From Skeletonema tropicum (taxonomy: Eukaryota > Bacillariophyta > Thalassiosirophyceae > Thalassiosirales > Thalassiosiraceae), in the NCBI GenBank assembly GCA_037178625.1, contig CM074134.1, forward strand, positions 2,356,001-2,420,000: a stretch of 64,000 nt of DNA. Reading direction: 5' to 3'. Positions 11,148 through 21,119 of the stretch are shown here, piece after piece. The notes beneath the pieces are model-generated. The model saw nothing but the letters and a program-made list of their open reading frames with translations, was not told the origin of the DNA and ran no database searches. A program made the position numbers and the translations under genes. Each line of letters starts with the position of its first letter. Position 1 is the first letter of the stretch.

Positions 11148-12491
11148 ATGGCGAGCTCAAGATTCATCTTCTGGGCCTTATTCATCCTCAAAGTAGTTCA
11201 CAGCGATAAATTTTGTGGTACTTCACGTGAGGATGCGGAAGACAAGTGCTGGCAGCCATGCACCACAGATGAAGATTGCCAAGCATGTGCAATAGCTTAC
11301 TCGTGCTACGAAACTGGTTCCTCCTGTGGCAGTAACAATAAAGAAGGTACAAATCATTATTATTGCGGACTGAGTTGGTGTGATGCTGCTTATAAATGTA
11401 GCAAACCTTGCCCAAATGGAGGGCATAATGTCGTAGATGGAGTAGAGGAATCAGAATGTCCAGAGGGAGAAAGATGCTTTGCAGATCTCCCCTGTGACAG
11501 TAATAAAGCCCCTGTGCCAGTTCCAAAACTACCACCGCCCCCGACTTCAGCAACAACACAGTTTTGTGGTAGTTCACGTGCTGATGCTCAAAGTCAGTGC
11601 TGGCAGCCGTGTCCACGGGGCTCATCAGATTGTTGCTTGGGATTAGGTTGCTTTGATACGGCAACGAAAGATGGAACCTGCCCATCATCTGACTCTTTAT
11701 ATTCGGGAACGAATCATTTCTACTGCGGTACTAGTTGGTGTCATGCAGCGTTCACTTGCGGAACACCCTGCCCTGAAGGTGAATGTCCTGATGGAGAGTT
11801 TTGCTATGCTGATGTCCCATGCGATTCCAATAAGCCACCATATGTGCCTCCACAACCAATCTCGCCTCTTTCAAAGTATTGCGGAACAAGTGAAGCTGAT
11901 GCAGCCGAGAACTGTTGGCAACCTTGCAGAGATGATGGTGATTGCTGCTTCGAGCAGAAGTGCTACACCGACATTACTTCGTGTTCCTATCCCGAAAACC
12001 AAGGGAGTGATCACTTTTTCTGTGGCGAAGACTTCTGTGGGGCAGGCTACGAGTGCTCAAAGCCTTGTCCTACTGGATTTGATGCAGAATGCGATTTTGG
12101 GCAACGTTGCTACGCAAACACGCCATGCAACAAGAACGTAAGATCTATTGACTTTACACGACGAATGGACTACGGTCTTCCAAGAAGTGCATTAAAGCTA
12201 ATGCGCTCGTTCAGGCCAGAAGGAGGTGCGGTCGAATACAAACTCCCTTCTTGCCATCCACCATTTGCAGCTACAACAGCCTATTGGAGTGGAGACTTGG
12301 CATCTTCGCAAAGCAACTCAGGCCAGAAATTCAACTATAGATGTATCAACGAGCCGTTCTGCGCTAACGATGGCGTTCAACCGTCTGACTCTAAATATTG
12401 GTCAAGAATAGAAGCATGTGGGGCTGCTGCCATGCGCGTTTCGATGTTGATAGGATCATGTACACTAGTCGTGTTTTGTTTGTTACTATGA
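11148..12491 (+). CDS. Secreted/cell-surface protein with three Cys-rich repeats
   Basis: It has 447 aa. Residues 1-19 form a signal peptide (FIFWALFILKVVHS). Three homologous modules of about 90 residues start at 22, 139 and 244. Each runs FCGxSxxDAxxxCWQPC, then a Cys-paired stretch, (H/D)(Y/F)xCGxxxCxAxxxCxxPCP, and ends with ECPxGxxCxAxxPC. Pro-rich linkers separate them. The C-terminus ends in a hydrophobic stretch (SMLIGSCTLVVFCLLL) typical of a GPI-anchor signal or membrane tail. Such repeats are known to me from diatom extracellular proteins, but I do not know their ligand; carbohydrate binding at the cell wall is a guess. It is a single exon, and the start is fixed by the signal peptide. 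Confidence 0.8.
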   Translation: MASSRFIFWALFILKVVHSDKFCGTSREDAEDKCWQPCTTDEDCQACAIAYSCYETGSSCGSNNKEGTNHYYCGLSWCDAAYKCSKPCPNGGHNVVDGVEESECPEGERCFADLPCDSNKAPVPVPKLPPPPTSATTQFCGSSRADAQSQCWQPCPRGSSDCCLGLGCFDTATKDGTCPSSDSLYSGTNHFYCGTSWCHAAFTCGTPCPEGECPDGEFCYADVPCDSNKPPYVPPQPISPLSKYCGTSEADAAENCWQPCRDDGDCCFEQKCYTDITSCSYPENQGSDHFFCGEDFCGAGYECSKPCPTGFDAECDFGQRCYANTPCNKNVRSIDFTRRMDYGLPRSALKLMRSFRPEGGAVEYKLPSCHPPFAATTAYWSGDLASSQSNSGQKFNYRCINEPFCANDGVQPSDSKYWSRIEACGAAAMRVSMLIGSCTLVVFCLLL

Positions 12492-12513
12492 AGATCTGAG
12501 ATAACCCGGTAAA

Positions 12514-13380
12514 TTAGTCTTTTGTATTAGGAGTATCTGCTTTTCTTGGCCCACTCATAGCTCTTTGAGCAAACTCCAACGTCTCTTGTTTGTATCGCTC
12601 CTCACATTGCTGGAGTAACTTCATTTCACGACGAATATCGGTGGACCCTTTCACCCCGTTTGTGAGCTCAATTGCTCGTTGCAGGTCTCTCCGAGCATGG
12701 TCATGTTGGTTTAGCAATCTATTAGCTTTTCCACGCCGATAAAATGCCTTGGGATTTGTATCATCGATTTCTAGCGCTTCATTGCAGAACTCGATACACT
12801 GTGCATACGATTCGAGCTCAAGAGTGCACGCTGCAGCATTCAGCAAACAAAGCAGTCGCACATGTTCAAGCTCTCTCTTCTCCTCATCGACCGCATCAAA
12901 GCAATATTCGTAGTAAATGAGAGCTAGTTTGTACTTTTCCAGGGCTTCGCGATTCTTGTTATGATTCTTGTTATCCTTGAAGAGAGTATTGCCATCCAGC
13001 TTGAATTCCTTCATTTTCTCAATCCTTTGCGAAGTCGTCATCGACATAACCTCAATCTCGGCCGATCTATTTTGTGAGCAGCAAAAGCATGGATGATTAC
13101 TATGGGGGCAAGATTTGGATTCCATCTTTTCATACAGCCTGCTCAACTTTGACCTTGCAAGGTTGATCTGTGCCTCCAATTCATCTCTTGTATCGATATC
13201 TAGATGATCGAATTTGGTGTAAGATGATTCCCAAGATGAAGATGAAGAGGAAGAGTTTGGAGCAACAGTTGTCTTTGCAAGTCGTTCTTCCAACCCTGCA
13301 ATGACGCCTTGTAATTTCTCCCTCTCCTTCTCCATTTCACCCTTCATCAAGTCCTTCATGCCTGCAGCAAAAGAGTTCAT
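12514..13380 (-). CDS. TPR-repeat protein
   Basis: It has 288 aa. An N-terminal coiled coil (about 8-38) is followed by a Ser run and the short acidic motif TKFDHLD (55-61). A CxxxxxxCxCC cluster (91-101) comes next. Tetratricopeptide repeats lie at about 122-160, 172-206 and 210-243 (NAAACTLEL, ALEIDDTNPKAFYRRGKA), the arrangement seen in Hsp90/Hsp70 co-chaperones. The KFDHLD motif recurs in the CS-domain protein encoded at 14328-15053, supporting a shared chaperone setting. The partner protein is not known. Convergent with the secreted Cys-repeat gene, 22 bp between stops. Confidence 0.8.
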   Translation of the reverse strand: MNSFAAGMKDLMKGEMEKEREKLQGVIAGLEERLAKTTVAPNSSSSSSSWESSYTKFDHLDIDTRDELEAQINLARSKLSRLYEKMESKSCPHSNHPCFCCSQNRSAEIEVMSMTTSQRIEKMKEFKLDGNTLFKDNKNHNKNREALEKYKLALIYYEYCFDAVDEEKRELEHVRLLCLLNAAACTLELESYAQCIEFCNEALEIDDTNPKAFYRRGKANRLLNQHDHARRDLQRAIELTNGVKGSTDIRREMKLLQQCEERYKQETLEFAQRAMSGPRKADTPNTKD

Positions 13381-13595
13381 GTTGAATAAAGATTCTTATA
13401 TGCCAGCCAGTCCTCAAGTCGCACGATATACAGAATAACGACTCTTTTACGGGTAAGCCGGTGCCTTAGTCCATCTTAGTCGCATGAAGATATGGTACTC
13501 TGATTAACTTGTATTGCCATAAATGGCATCATTATTTGAACTTTTCAGATATTTTAAAATCCATCGATTATCTCAGTTTCATTTTCACTGCCGAA

Positions 13596-14297
13596 ATGAC
13601 GGATCTAGAAGACGAGGTCGATCGTACACGCAAGGAGCTGCAGCTGACAATTAGCTCAATCGCAGAGACCAAAGCTACGCTCAATAATGAGCACACTGAA
13701 CATCGTGATGAGGTGGAAGAGCTAAAGTATACAATCAAGCAAGCTGAAGCGGACATTCTTGCGATTCGATCAGGGACATTCCCATCTGCAGTGGAGGCGA
13801 GAAAATCGCTAGCGGAGAGACAATCAGCACAAAAGAAGGATATAGAATCCAAGCGAGCTGCGATCAAATCCGAGATTGATAGCTTGAGGCAAAGAATCGA
13901 AAATGATGCCAAGATTCACAACTATAAAGTCACTTCGCTCGAGTGTGAGATACAAGAGATGCACCAGAAAAAGGCGGAAGTTTTGAGCAAGAATGCAACC
14001 GAGATGGAGGAGACTGAATTGGAACTCCAGAAGCTGACGGATGAATACTCGAAGAACAAGATTGTTCTTGACCAACTTGAGCAGCGTTTGAATATTGAGA
14101 AGGAAGAACAAAATAAGCTCGCACAGCAGGAGGCAGCACGTTTGGAGGAAGAAGCTAATGAAAAGGCATTGGAAGAGAAGCAGCATTTCGCTGCATTGTG
14201 GATACAACTGCGCTGGAAACGTTTCAAGAAGCGTCAACTGCTCAAGCCAAAAGGAAAGAAGGGCAAGAAGGGAGGCAAGAAGAAAAAGAAGAAGTAG
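13596..14297 (+). CDS. Coiled-coil protein with C-terminal IQ motif, dynein-regulatory-complex-like
   Basis: It has 233 aa from the ATG at 13596 (MTDLEDEVDRTRKELQ). Residues 1-195 are almost continuous coiled coil. They end in an IQ-type calmodulin-binding motif (AALWIQLRWKRFKKRQ) and a polybasic KGKKGKKGGKKKKKK tail. Coiled coil, then IQ, then a poly-Lys tail is the layout of DRC9/DRC10 (IQCG/IQCD) of the ciliary nexin-dynein regulatory complex. If correct, the gene serves the flagellum of male gametes, present in centric and absent in pennate diatoms. It could instead be another IQ coiled-coil protein. The longer upstream frame (ATG absent or poor) was not used. Confidence 0.6.
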   Translation: MTDLEDEVDRTRKELQLTISSIAETKATLNNEHTEHRDEVEELKYTIKQAEADILAIRSGTFPSAVEARKSLAERQSAQKKDIESKRAAIKSEIDSLRQRIENDAKIHNYKVTSLECEIQEMHQKKAEVLSKNATEMEETELELQKLTDEYSKNKIVLDQLEQRLNIEKEEQNKLAQQEAARLEEEANEKALEEKQHFAALWIQLRWKRFKKRQLLKPKGKKGKKGGKKKKKK

Positions 14298-14327
14298 TAG
14301 AGCTAGAGAGAATGCATCAAATATGTA

Positions 14328-15053
14328 TCAATGATTATACCCTACACCTCCCATAAATGTGCGTGGATCGGGAACCTCTCCATTGAAAGTAGCATCTCTA
14401 AAATCAAATCCTGGGTTTTCTTCTTGAAAACGCTCCAGCATCATTGTGCGTTGCATTTCTTGCTTTGTTAGTGGATCAATACTTTCATTCACAACACCAC
14501 TGCTGGAACCACTTCTATCAACGTTATTTCCATTATGCTGTATTGCTGTATCATGATGGCCACATAACACACCTTCCCAGGTTTGCCCTCGAAAACACTT
14601 CGCCAGCACAATAGTGATCACCCCCTCATCTAAAAACCAACTTGATTCCTTCACTTTTACCTTGTCAAACGTCCTCTCATCAATGAAGTATCGATCAAAC
14701 CCTTTCAAACCCACCTGCAATCTATTCGGTAATATCTTCACGTCAATATAATGCGCAGCATTATCTTTCGGTAGGTTGGGCGGTGCATCAATGTAGATTG
14801 TGACCTCTTCTAACGATTGTTCCCATTCATATACTTTTTGTCCAGAGAATTCAAATATATATCTGTTTGGTTCTGTGGGGTGCTTTTTGGTTGTTCCTCT
14901 TGTGGATGAAGGGGTGACATTAGTGGACGATGATGAATTGGCCGCCATGATGGGCACTGCCGTTGAAACAGCAGCAGATGATGCTTCATCGGTCTCGTCA
15001 TCGGAGTCTGAGTCCAGGTGGTCAAATTTTGAGTAATCCGATAGCTTGCTCAT
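14328..15053 (-). CDS. CS-domain (p23/NudC-like) protein
   Basis: It has 241 aa. The N-terminus is YSKFDHLDSDSDDE (7-20), followed by a low-complexity linker. A CS domain spans about 75-163 (VYEWEQSLEEVTIYI, IDVKILPNRLQVGLKG, WFLDEGVITIVLAK), with the Trp-rich pattern of NudC/p23 folds. The conserved tail is MLERFQEENPGFDF followed by NGEVPDPRTFMGG. Known family role: Hsp90 co-chaperone or NudC-like client folding. Convergent with the IQ protein gene, 30 bp between stops. Confidence 0.85.
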   Translation of the reverse strand: MSKLSDYSKFDHLDSDSDDETDEASSAAVSTAVPIMAANSSSSTNVTPSSTRGTTKKHPTEPNRYIFEFSGQKVYEWEQSLEEVTIYIDAPPNLPKDNAAHYIDVKILPNRLQVGLKGFDRYFIDERTFDKVKVKESSWFLDEGVITIVLAKCFRGQTWEGVLCGHHDTAIQHNGNNVDRSGSSSGVVNESIDPLTKQEMQRTMMLERFQEENPGFDFRDATFNGEVPDPRTFMGGVGYNH

Positions 15054-15433
15054 ACTTGCAGTAAATCAGTCATCTAACAGCCAGCAATGAAACGCAACCG
15101 ACCATCCATCACAGCCACACTATCACCAGCATACTACTATGGAGATCGATTATGTTGTGGAAAGTCGCGAATGAATGCGAGTGAAACGTGAATGAATGAT
15201 TTGCGCGGGAAATCTGGGTATTGTGAATGAAATACGGATACAAGACCACATTTGTGGACATATTTGGGGCAAGAAAAGAGAAAAGACCAACCTTGACCAA
15301 CGTGACATACCATTTGTATGTCAAAACCCAGCAAACACAACAAAACAACCGAGATCGACGATTATTGGATACGTCCTGTCAAATAATAGAAGCAACGGTC
15401 CACCAGGGTGCAGAAGAATCTGATAGAGCACCG

Positions 15434-16723
15434 ATGATGACGTCAGATGTCAATGGTATCAGCAGCACAGAGCAACAATACTCCGATACAATAGAAGATG
15501 AGATAGAATCTTTTGATCGTGTGAGTGAGGTAGTAGACCTTATAGACACTTCCAGCAACCTCATTCCCAGCAATGTGGCCATGGCCAACAAAATTTACGA
15601 TGGTAGTGACAATCCTCGTGAAGTAACTCTACTTTCTATAGGAGAATCTGCCCAAGCATTTGCCGCAAGTAGAATCTTTGCATCAGCTACTGAAGAAGAA
15701 GATGACTCTGCCAATCGTGACTGCTCGGCACAAAACAATTCACATCACAACGACGACGACGATAAAGACTCCGATGACGACGAAGAATTTGAAATCTTAC
15801 CAAATCTAGCCAATCTAGTTGCCGCATCTCTCCGTGATCGTGTCGTATTGGAACAGATGGAAGAAATCAAGTTACTCAAGAAACAACTGAAGGCATCTCG
15901 CAAAGTAGAAATCACTGGCAAAGATGGAATGCCTGTGTATGCAAGAGGTGACTTTACAAAGGGTCAATTCAATTCGAATGTGCATAGCGGTGGACAAGGG
16001 CAGGATGCAGCGATGCCCTTTTGGGACGTCGGATTGAAAATGAAGCGGCTTGATGATGATGAGATGAGTAGTATACCGCTGCAAAACTTGAAGCATATTG
16101 AAATTTGGATTGGAGGGGTGCTATACTGCACCTCCGAAGAGGTAGAGGGAGTCAATATAGCACTGGGCATTCGACCAGGTAATTGTTTTGATTACAAGCG
16201 TGTGTACGACATGAAACGAAGCGTGGTGTGTGAATTCAATCCACAAGACGATTCACTACTTGTTGGTCGGAATGCCTTTTTGACATTTCACATGACTGGC
16301 TTCCCGAGAGACTCATGGAGGAGTCTTCAATCTGTAGCTATGCTCAATCGTTCCAATGTTCTTTTGCAACAACGACGCGAGGAGGAGCGAGAGGAGCGTC
16401 GTGATGCAAGGCAGAGGGAACGGCTTGAGGCAGGTCTCCCTTTTATAGATGATAATGAATGGGATGATAGTGATGACGAGGAAGAAGATGATGAGTCGGA
16501 GCCTTTTGATGTGTACAGCTACATCGCCAACTCACTTAGTCGTAGGCATCCTGAACAGAGAGTTACTTTCACAAGCGTCAGTTTCTGCGTGAAAAGTGTT
16601 CGTAGCAAGATTAAACAATTGAGAAGAGATTGTGAAGTGTTTGAAGATGAAAGGGATAGAGCTTTTGAATTGCTGGATGAGATCCGTGAAGAAGAAGAAG
16701 CAATGATGGCTGAATATCTATAA
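15434..16723 (+). CDS. Hypothetical acidic protein with coiled-coil C-terminus
   Basis: It has 429 aa from the tandem ATGs at 15434; the open frame reaches an ATG at 15227, but those 69 extra codons look unconstrained. There are acidic runs (DDDDKDSDDDEEF, DDSDDEEEDDESEPFD) and a central compact region (about 160-300) with aromatic, Gly-rich strands (EIWIGGVLYC, VVCEFNPQDDSLLVGRNAFLTF). Coiled coils rich in Glu/Arg follow (EEREERRDARQRER and near the C-terminus). There is no signal peptide or membrane segment. The family is not recognised. Confidence 0.65.
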   Translation: MMTSDVNGISSTEQQYSDTIEDEIESFDRVSEVVDLIDTSSNLIPSNVAMANKIYDGSDNPREVTLLSIGESAQAFAASRIFASATEEEDDSANRDCSAQNNSHHNDDDDKDSDDDEEFEILPNLANLVAASLRDRVVLEQMEEIKLLKKQLKASRKVEITGKDGMPVYARGDFTKGQFNSNVHSGGQGQDAAMPFWDVGLKMKRLDDDEMSSIPLQNLKHIEIWIGGVLYCTSEEVEGVNIALGIRPGNCFDYKRVYDMKRSVVCEFNPQDDSLLVGRNAFLTFHMTGFPRDSWRSLQSVAMLNRSNVLLQQRREEEREERRDARQRERLEAGLPFIDDNEWDDSDDEEEDDESEPFDVYSYIANSLSRRHPEQRVTFTSVSFCVKSVRSKIKQLRRDCEVFEDERDRAFELLDEIREEEEAMMAEYL

Positions 16724-17201
16724 TATCAGCAGTGCCTTGTGACCAACGAATAGAAGTAGTTTAAAGTATGTACCATTAATGACTACACTTCTAGTCTTAG
16801 ACAGTGGAAACATCTGATTCACTCTCAATCTATCATTGTCGATAGAGACTGGAATGACATCAGCAACAAATAAAAAACGCAACCGCGGGCATCATTGTAA
16901 CGCTAGAGTGTAACTAGCCTACTCAGATAGTGCCAATATCTATACTGTCATCTTGTCACAAATCGCCAATGATGCCCCAACAAAAAGCCGATGATTTCCG
17001 CTAAAATGGTGTTCAAAAAGCAAAACAGAAAGAAACGAAAACGAACAGCGGTCGCAATAGCAACGATACGTCCCAAAGCAAGCCGCCGCCTTGGCTCTAG
17101 ATATCTCATCACGCAGCTGTCTTCAAAGAGAGGGAAAGTGAAGCCTTTTACGTTCTACAAAATATAGATTCTTAAATATACCAACTACATACATATCAAC
17201 A
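16724..17201. other. Intergenic, promoter side of the ARL8-like gene
   Basis: I see no gene or structured element. It contains the 3' flank of the acidic-protein gene and the upstream region of the GTPase gene (aaatataccaactacatacat just before the ATG at 17202). Confidence 0.5.
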
Positions 17202-17738
17202 ATGGGAGCAGTATTAGCAAGACTCCTCGATGTATTTTTCACCAAAAAGTTGGACATGGTCGTTATCGGCCTCGAAAACTCGGGTAAAACAACACTCCTC
17301 TCCGCCCTAGCCCACGGCCAACCAGTAGAAACCGTCCCAACCATCGGCCTTAACGTCAAAGTCTTCCAAAAGGGCCGAGTCCAAATGAAATGCTGGGACA
17401 TTGGCGGTCAAGCACAATACCGATCCGAGTGGTCACGATATTGCAAGGGATGTGACGTCGTCCTATTCGTCGTGGATGCCGCGGCTCCTCAAAAATTAGC
17501 CACGGCCAAGAAAGAATTGCACAAACTATTGGATGATGGGAGTATCGGGTCGACGCCGCTGTTGGTGTTGGCGAATAAGATTGATATTCAGCCTCATGTG
17601 GGTGAGAGTGAATTAATTGAGAAGTTGCAATTGAATTATGTTATGGAGACTCCATGGATGGTGTTGCCGATTAGTGCGTTGCAGTTGACTAATTTGGATC
17701 AGGTTGTGGAGTGGTTGACTGCGCAGGGTAAAAATTAG
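17202..17738 (+). CDS. ARL8: ARL8-like small GTPase
   Basis: It has 178 aa, the normal ARF/ARL length. The P-loop is GLENSGKT (23-30), the switch I Thr lies in VPTIGLNV, switch II is WDIGGQ, and the guanine-specificity motif is NKID. An SAL motif lies near the C-terminus. The region around WDIGGQAQYRSEWSRYCKG matches the ARL8 pattern (WDIGGQ..FR..W.RYC.G) better than ARF1. ARL8 is known to link lysosome-like organelles to kinesin transport. Gly2 is present, so either N-myristoylation or ARL8-type N-acetylation is possible. It is a single exon. Confidence 0.9.
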   Translation: MGAVLARLLDVFFTKKLDMVVIGLENSGKTTLLSALAHGQPVETVPTIGLNVKVFQKGRVQMKCWDIGGQAQYRSEWSRYCKGCDVVLFVVDAAAPQKLATAKKELHKLLDDGSIGSTPLLVLANKIDIQPHVGESELIEKLQLNYVMETPWMVLPISALQLTNLDQVVEWLTAQGKN

Positions 17739-17894
17739 GTGATTATCAATTTACAACCAATGTAGCAGTGGGATTACTTTACGTGTGTGGGGGGGAAATT
17801 TCGGGTATTATTTTATGTTAGGCGTTTATTACTAGCGAGGAGAGGAGCAGCCGTAGACAACATACATACAAAATAGTCTTCTCCTTATTTATAA

Positions 17895-20576
17895 TTACAT
17901 GTGTCGGCGGTATATGTACGAATCATCATCTATGGGCGAAAAGAGAGCACCAGTATCACGTTCAGGGTACCCATAACCATCGTCTCTTTCATCTTGGTAA
18001 TACGGTTCAGGTTCAGGAGTTGAATATCTTTCCCTTGCTGAAAATCGGTCGGCTTTGTGGGGCCGAGCCTCTCTTACATCATCACTGTAGCTTCGTCTAC
18101 GGTGTCTACTCCTGCTGCGTTGTCTTCTGCTACGCTCTTCCTTGGATTCAAACGATGACTGACGACTGTCAATATCTTGATCTTCCCTAGACCGATGCTT
18201 TGTTTCACGGCGCTCTCGTTTTTCACTCCTCTTTTTCTCTTTCTTTGCCGACAACTTCAAATCTTGAATCTCTTTCTCCAAGCTGGTAATCATTTCATCC
18301 TTTCCAATTAGAGTAGTTGCCAACTCGTGGATTTTCTCATTCAACTCCTTCTCTTTGTCGGCAGCTGATACCTCACCTTCTAACTTCGCTTCCTTTAAAT
18401 CCTCCAAATTGCCTTCTAAGAGTTCAATCTTCGCACTGAGAGAGTAGATGAGTTTGTCCTTCTGGTTTATGATACCATCCATTTGCTTTGTTGTATTCTC
18501 TAAAGAAGTCGTCATTGTTTCTTTACACGACTCCAATTCATCGACAAGATCATCTCTCTCGTTTTCCAACTTCTCAATAATGTCAGCTTGCTCCTCATCC
18601 CTTTTGGTCATAGTCAACTGCAACATTTTCAGTACTTCCTCGGACTTATTGTACTTCTCCACAGCTTCTGCCAGACGTGCATCAGCCTCCTTTGACTCAG
18701 CCTCCATCTTCTTCACGAGCATGTTCAGTTGAGCAACGGCTGTGCCTAGCTCCTTCACCTGCTCTTGATGAGCCTCCTGACTACCAGCACTGGCAAGCTC
18801 TTCCTGCTTGACCTTGCTTGTCAATTGATAAATTTTCTCATCTTTCTCCCTTGTGGCCTTTTTAAGATCGCTCACAGTCTCTTCCAACGTTTTGACTGCC
18901 ATCTTTGCTTCATTCAGAGCACCCTTGACCGTCTCAACTTCCTGCTTCTGAAGATCAAGTTCTTGTTTACTCTTTTCTAGCTCCAATGATATACGCTTCT
19001 TATCATCAAGGAGCTCAAGTTCCTTCACCAAGTGCTCACTTGCCTGAAACACCCGCTTCTTTTCATCAAGGAGCTGTTTCTTTTCATCAATAATCTCAAG
19101 TTCCTTCACAAAGTGTTCACTTGCGTGGAACATGCCCGCCTTATTATTCTGAGCTACAACAGGGCGAGAACGAGGACTTTCAGCAACTTCAACTTCGTCA
19201 AAGGACATCATTTTTTGATGATTGTGATTATTCACGCCCTTTCTACGAACAAGTCGAGGTGACACCAAAGCTTCATCCATCAAGGACATGACATCATTGT
19301 CATCTCCACCCTTCCTAGAAGTACGGACAAGACGAGGAGACACCAATGCCTCATCAAACGGAGAACGGATCTTCTTCTCTGTCTCCACGGCAACTTCCAA
19401 TGCAGCATTTGCACGTACCACAGATGGTTGATTTTCTACCGTCTCCTTTGGTCGGAATTGAATACCACCGTAGGTGAGTTGAATCCGTTCCTCAATTTGC
19501 TGCATGTACTCTTGAACAGATGGACGGCGATTACTCTTTGCTCCGTCTATTTCCCATGGTCGGAGCTTTTTATTCTCGTTGTTACTGACACGTGGCGAAC
19601 TGTCCCACGGTTTGGCCTTGTTGCTACTGTTGCTGTTGCTGATGTTCGTATTGTTGCTATTGTTGTTAACCTCGCTGCTGCTATCGTTCGTCATGATCAT
19701 GTTGTTATCAATACTGCTGGTAATATCAATATCTCTATCTCCAAAAGCAGGAGAATTCATCATGGTAGCCATCATCTCATCAGCCTGAATCTTGGTAGCA
19801 ATCACCTTCCTCATATCATCTGATACATCAAAGCATAGTTCCAACGCTTCCTCAATCGTAGTGAGTTTTTCATGTGTGTGTTCTTTCATCTTGTCAATTC
19901 CTCTTCGAAAGACTCCACGAAAGTAGGAGGAGGTTTGGAATGATTCTTGTTGGGAGAGTGTTTCGAGTAGGTTGATGATGTGGGAATTGTCATGATGTGT
20001 TTGTTGTTGTTGTGGTGGAGCTGCTGCTGCTGTTGATGACGGTGAAAAAGAGGAGGCTGTTGTGCTGAATGATTTCTTTTTGAATCTTGGAGACCTTGGA
20101 GGTGGTGACCTTGGAGGAAGACGTAGATCAGGTGGACGAATGGGGATTTTAATCTTCGTGTTACTTCCTTCATCAGTGTCGATGGTAACAGCTGAAGGTG
20201 CATTACTTTGACGACGCAGTTGTGACTTGGCTACGGCTGGGCTGACAGTACCACCAGGTGAAGAAGAAGTTGATGGACGCATAGGAGAATCACGAGGACT
20301 ACTTTTTTTATTCATTCTGCCGCTTCCGCTGAAATTCCTTGGTGAAGTTGTGCCAGTTTTGCTCAGCCGATCCTGCATCGAGTTGAGTTCTTCCGATTCA
20401 ATTACATGTCCACCTACTGATGTAAGCGAATTCATTTTGATTCTGCCCGTCAATAAGTTTTTCTGCTGCTTCAGTGAGTTATTATTGACTATAGATATAT
20501 TGGCTGCCTGCTTCTTATTGCAGCCAGATTCTTGGACACAAGGCACCGCGGGTCCGTTCCTTTGCGGTGGCCGCAT
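17895..20576 (-). CDS. Long coiled-coil protein with charged RS-like tail
   Basis: It has 893 aa from the first ATG (20576, MRPPQRNGPAVP). Residues 1-470 are disordered, with Ser/Pro/Asn/Gln tracts and repeated short motifs (SPRLVR twice, ASEHxVKELE twice). Residues about 485-780 are continuous coiled coil. The last 110 residues are Arg/Ser/Glu-rich (RSEKRERRETKHRSRE onward), like an RS or nuclear-localising tail. There is no enzymatic domain. It could be a scaffold or a cytoskeletal/centrosomal-type protein; the function is unknown. Single exon. Confidence 0.75.
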   Translation of the reverse strand: MRPPQRNGPAVPCVQESGCNKKQAANISIVNNNSLKQQKNLLTGRIKMNSLTSVGGHVIESEELNSMQDRLSKTGTTSPRNFSGSGRMNKKSSPRDSPMRPSTSSSPGGTVSPAVAKSQLRRQSNAPSAVTIDTDEGSNTKIKIPIRPPDLRLPPRSPPPRSPRFKKKSFSTTASSFSPSSTAAAAPPQQQQTHHDNSHIINLLETLSQQESFQTSSYFRGVFRRGIDKMKEHTHEKLTTIEEALELCFDVSDDMRKVIATKIQADEMMATMMNSPAFGDRDIDITSSIDNNMIMTNDSSSEVNNNSNNTNISNSNSSNKAKPWDSSPRVSNNENKKLRPWEIDGAKSNRRPSVQEYMQQIEERIQLTYGGIQFRPKETVENQPSVVRANAALEVAVETEKKIRSPFDEALVSPRLVRTSRKGGDDNDVMSLMDEALVSPRLVRRKGVNNHNHQKMMSFDEVEVAESPRSRPVVAQNNKAGMFHASEHFVKELEIIDEKKQLLDEKKRVFQASEHLVKELELLDDKKRISLELEKSKQELDLQKQEVETVKGALNEAKMAVKTLEETVSDLKKATREKDEKIYQLTSKVKQEELASAGSQEAHQEQVKELGTAVAQLNMLVKKMEAESKEADARLAEAVEKYNKSEEVLKMLQLTMTKRDEEQADIIEKLENERDDLVDELESCKETMTTSLENTTKQMDGIINQKDKLIYSLSAKIELLEGNLEDLKEAKLEGEVSAADKEKELNEKIHELATTLIGKDEMITSLEKEIQDLKLSAKKEKKRSEKRERRETKHRSREDQDIDSRQSSFESKEERSRRQRSRSRHRRRSYSDDVREARPHKADRFSARERYSTPEPEPYYQDERDDGYGYPERDTGALFSPIDDDSYIYRRHM

Positions 20577-21119
20577 GAGCTCTCCAGCGTTCAACCTGCG
20601 TTCAACGCATTATTGGCGAAGAGATTCGGTACCTTTCTCGATTCTTGTAAAATGCGAAGATTCTCGGTGGTGTGACATTTACAGTACAGCCTTCAAGGGA
20701 GATAGAATGACGTGCGTGACTTCATTTCACAGATGCTTTTCTTGTTCAAAATATATATATAACAGACAAAATACCAGTAGATACCAGTGAAACGTAGTTT
20801 ACCGTAGCACAGAAATAACCTAAAGAGTAAAGAGCCCCACATACAAGACACCATCAACGAACACAATAAACACAACATGGGTGTTGGGTGTATTGTAGTC
20901 CAGCCCCCTCAAGCCCCGTCATAATTAACTAACCTAACCGTCATTGGTTGGTTATTTATTCCCTGGCGGCGGTAGTTATCTCTGACTCGGCTGTTACTGG
21001 TGTGCTCCAACAATCATCTTCTCTGGCGTCGCTCGGTATAATATATAAATATCTCCAATCTCTGACGGCTTCTCAAAAAACGATAAAACACCAACGAAAT
21101 ACAACAACATAATAATATA
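20577..21119. other. Intergenic between divergent genes
   Basis: This 540-bp divergent promoter lies between the coiled-coil gene (minus) and the START-like gene (plus). It has a TA-rich run (aaaatatatatat at about 20749) and a TATA-like tataatatataaatat about 80 bp upstream of the plus-strand ATG. I see no RNA gene. Confidence 0.45.
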
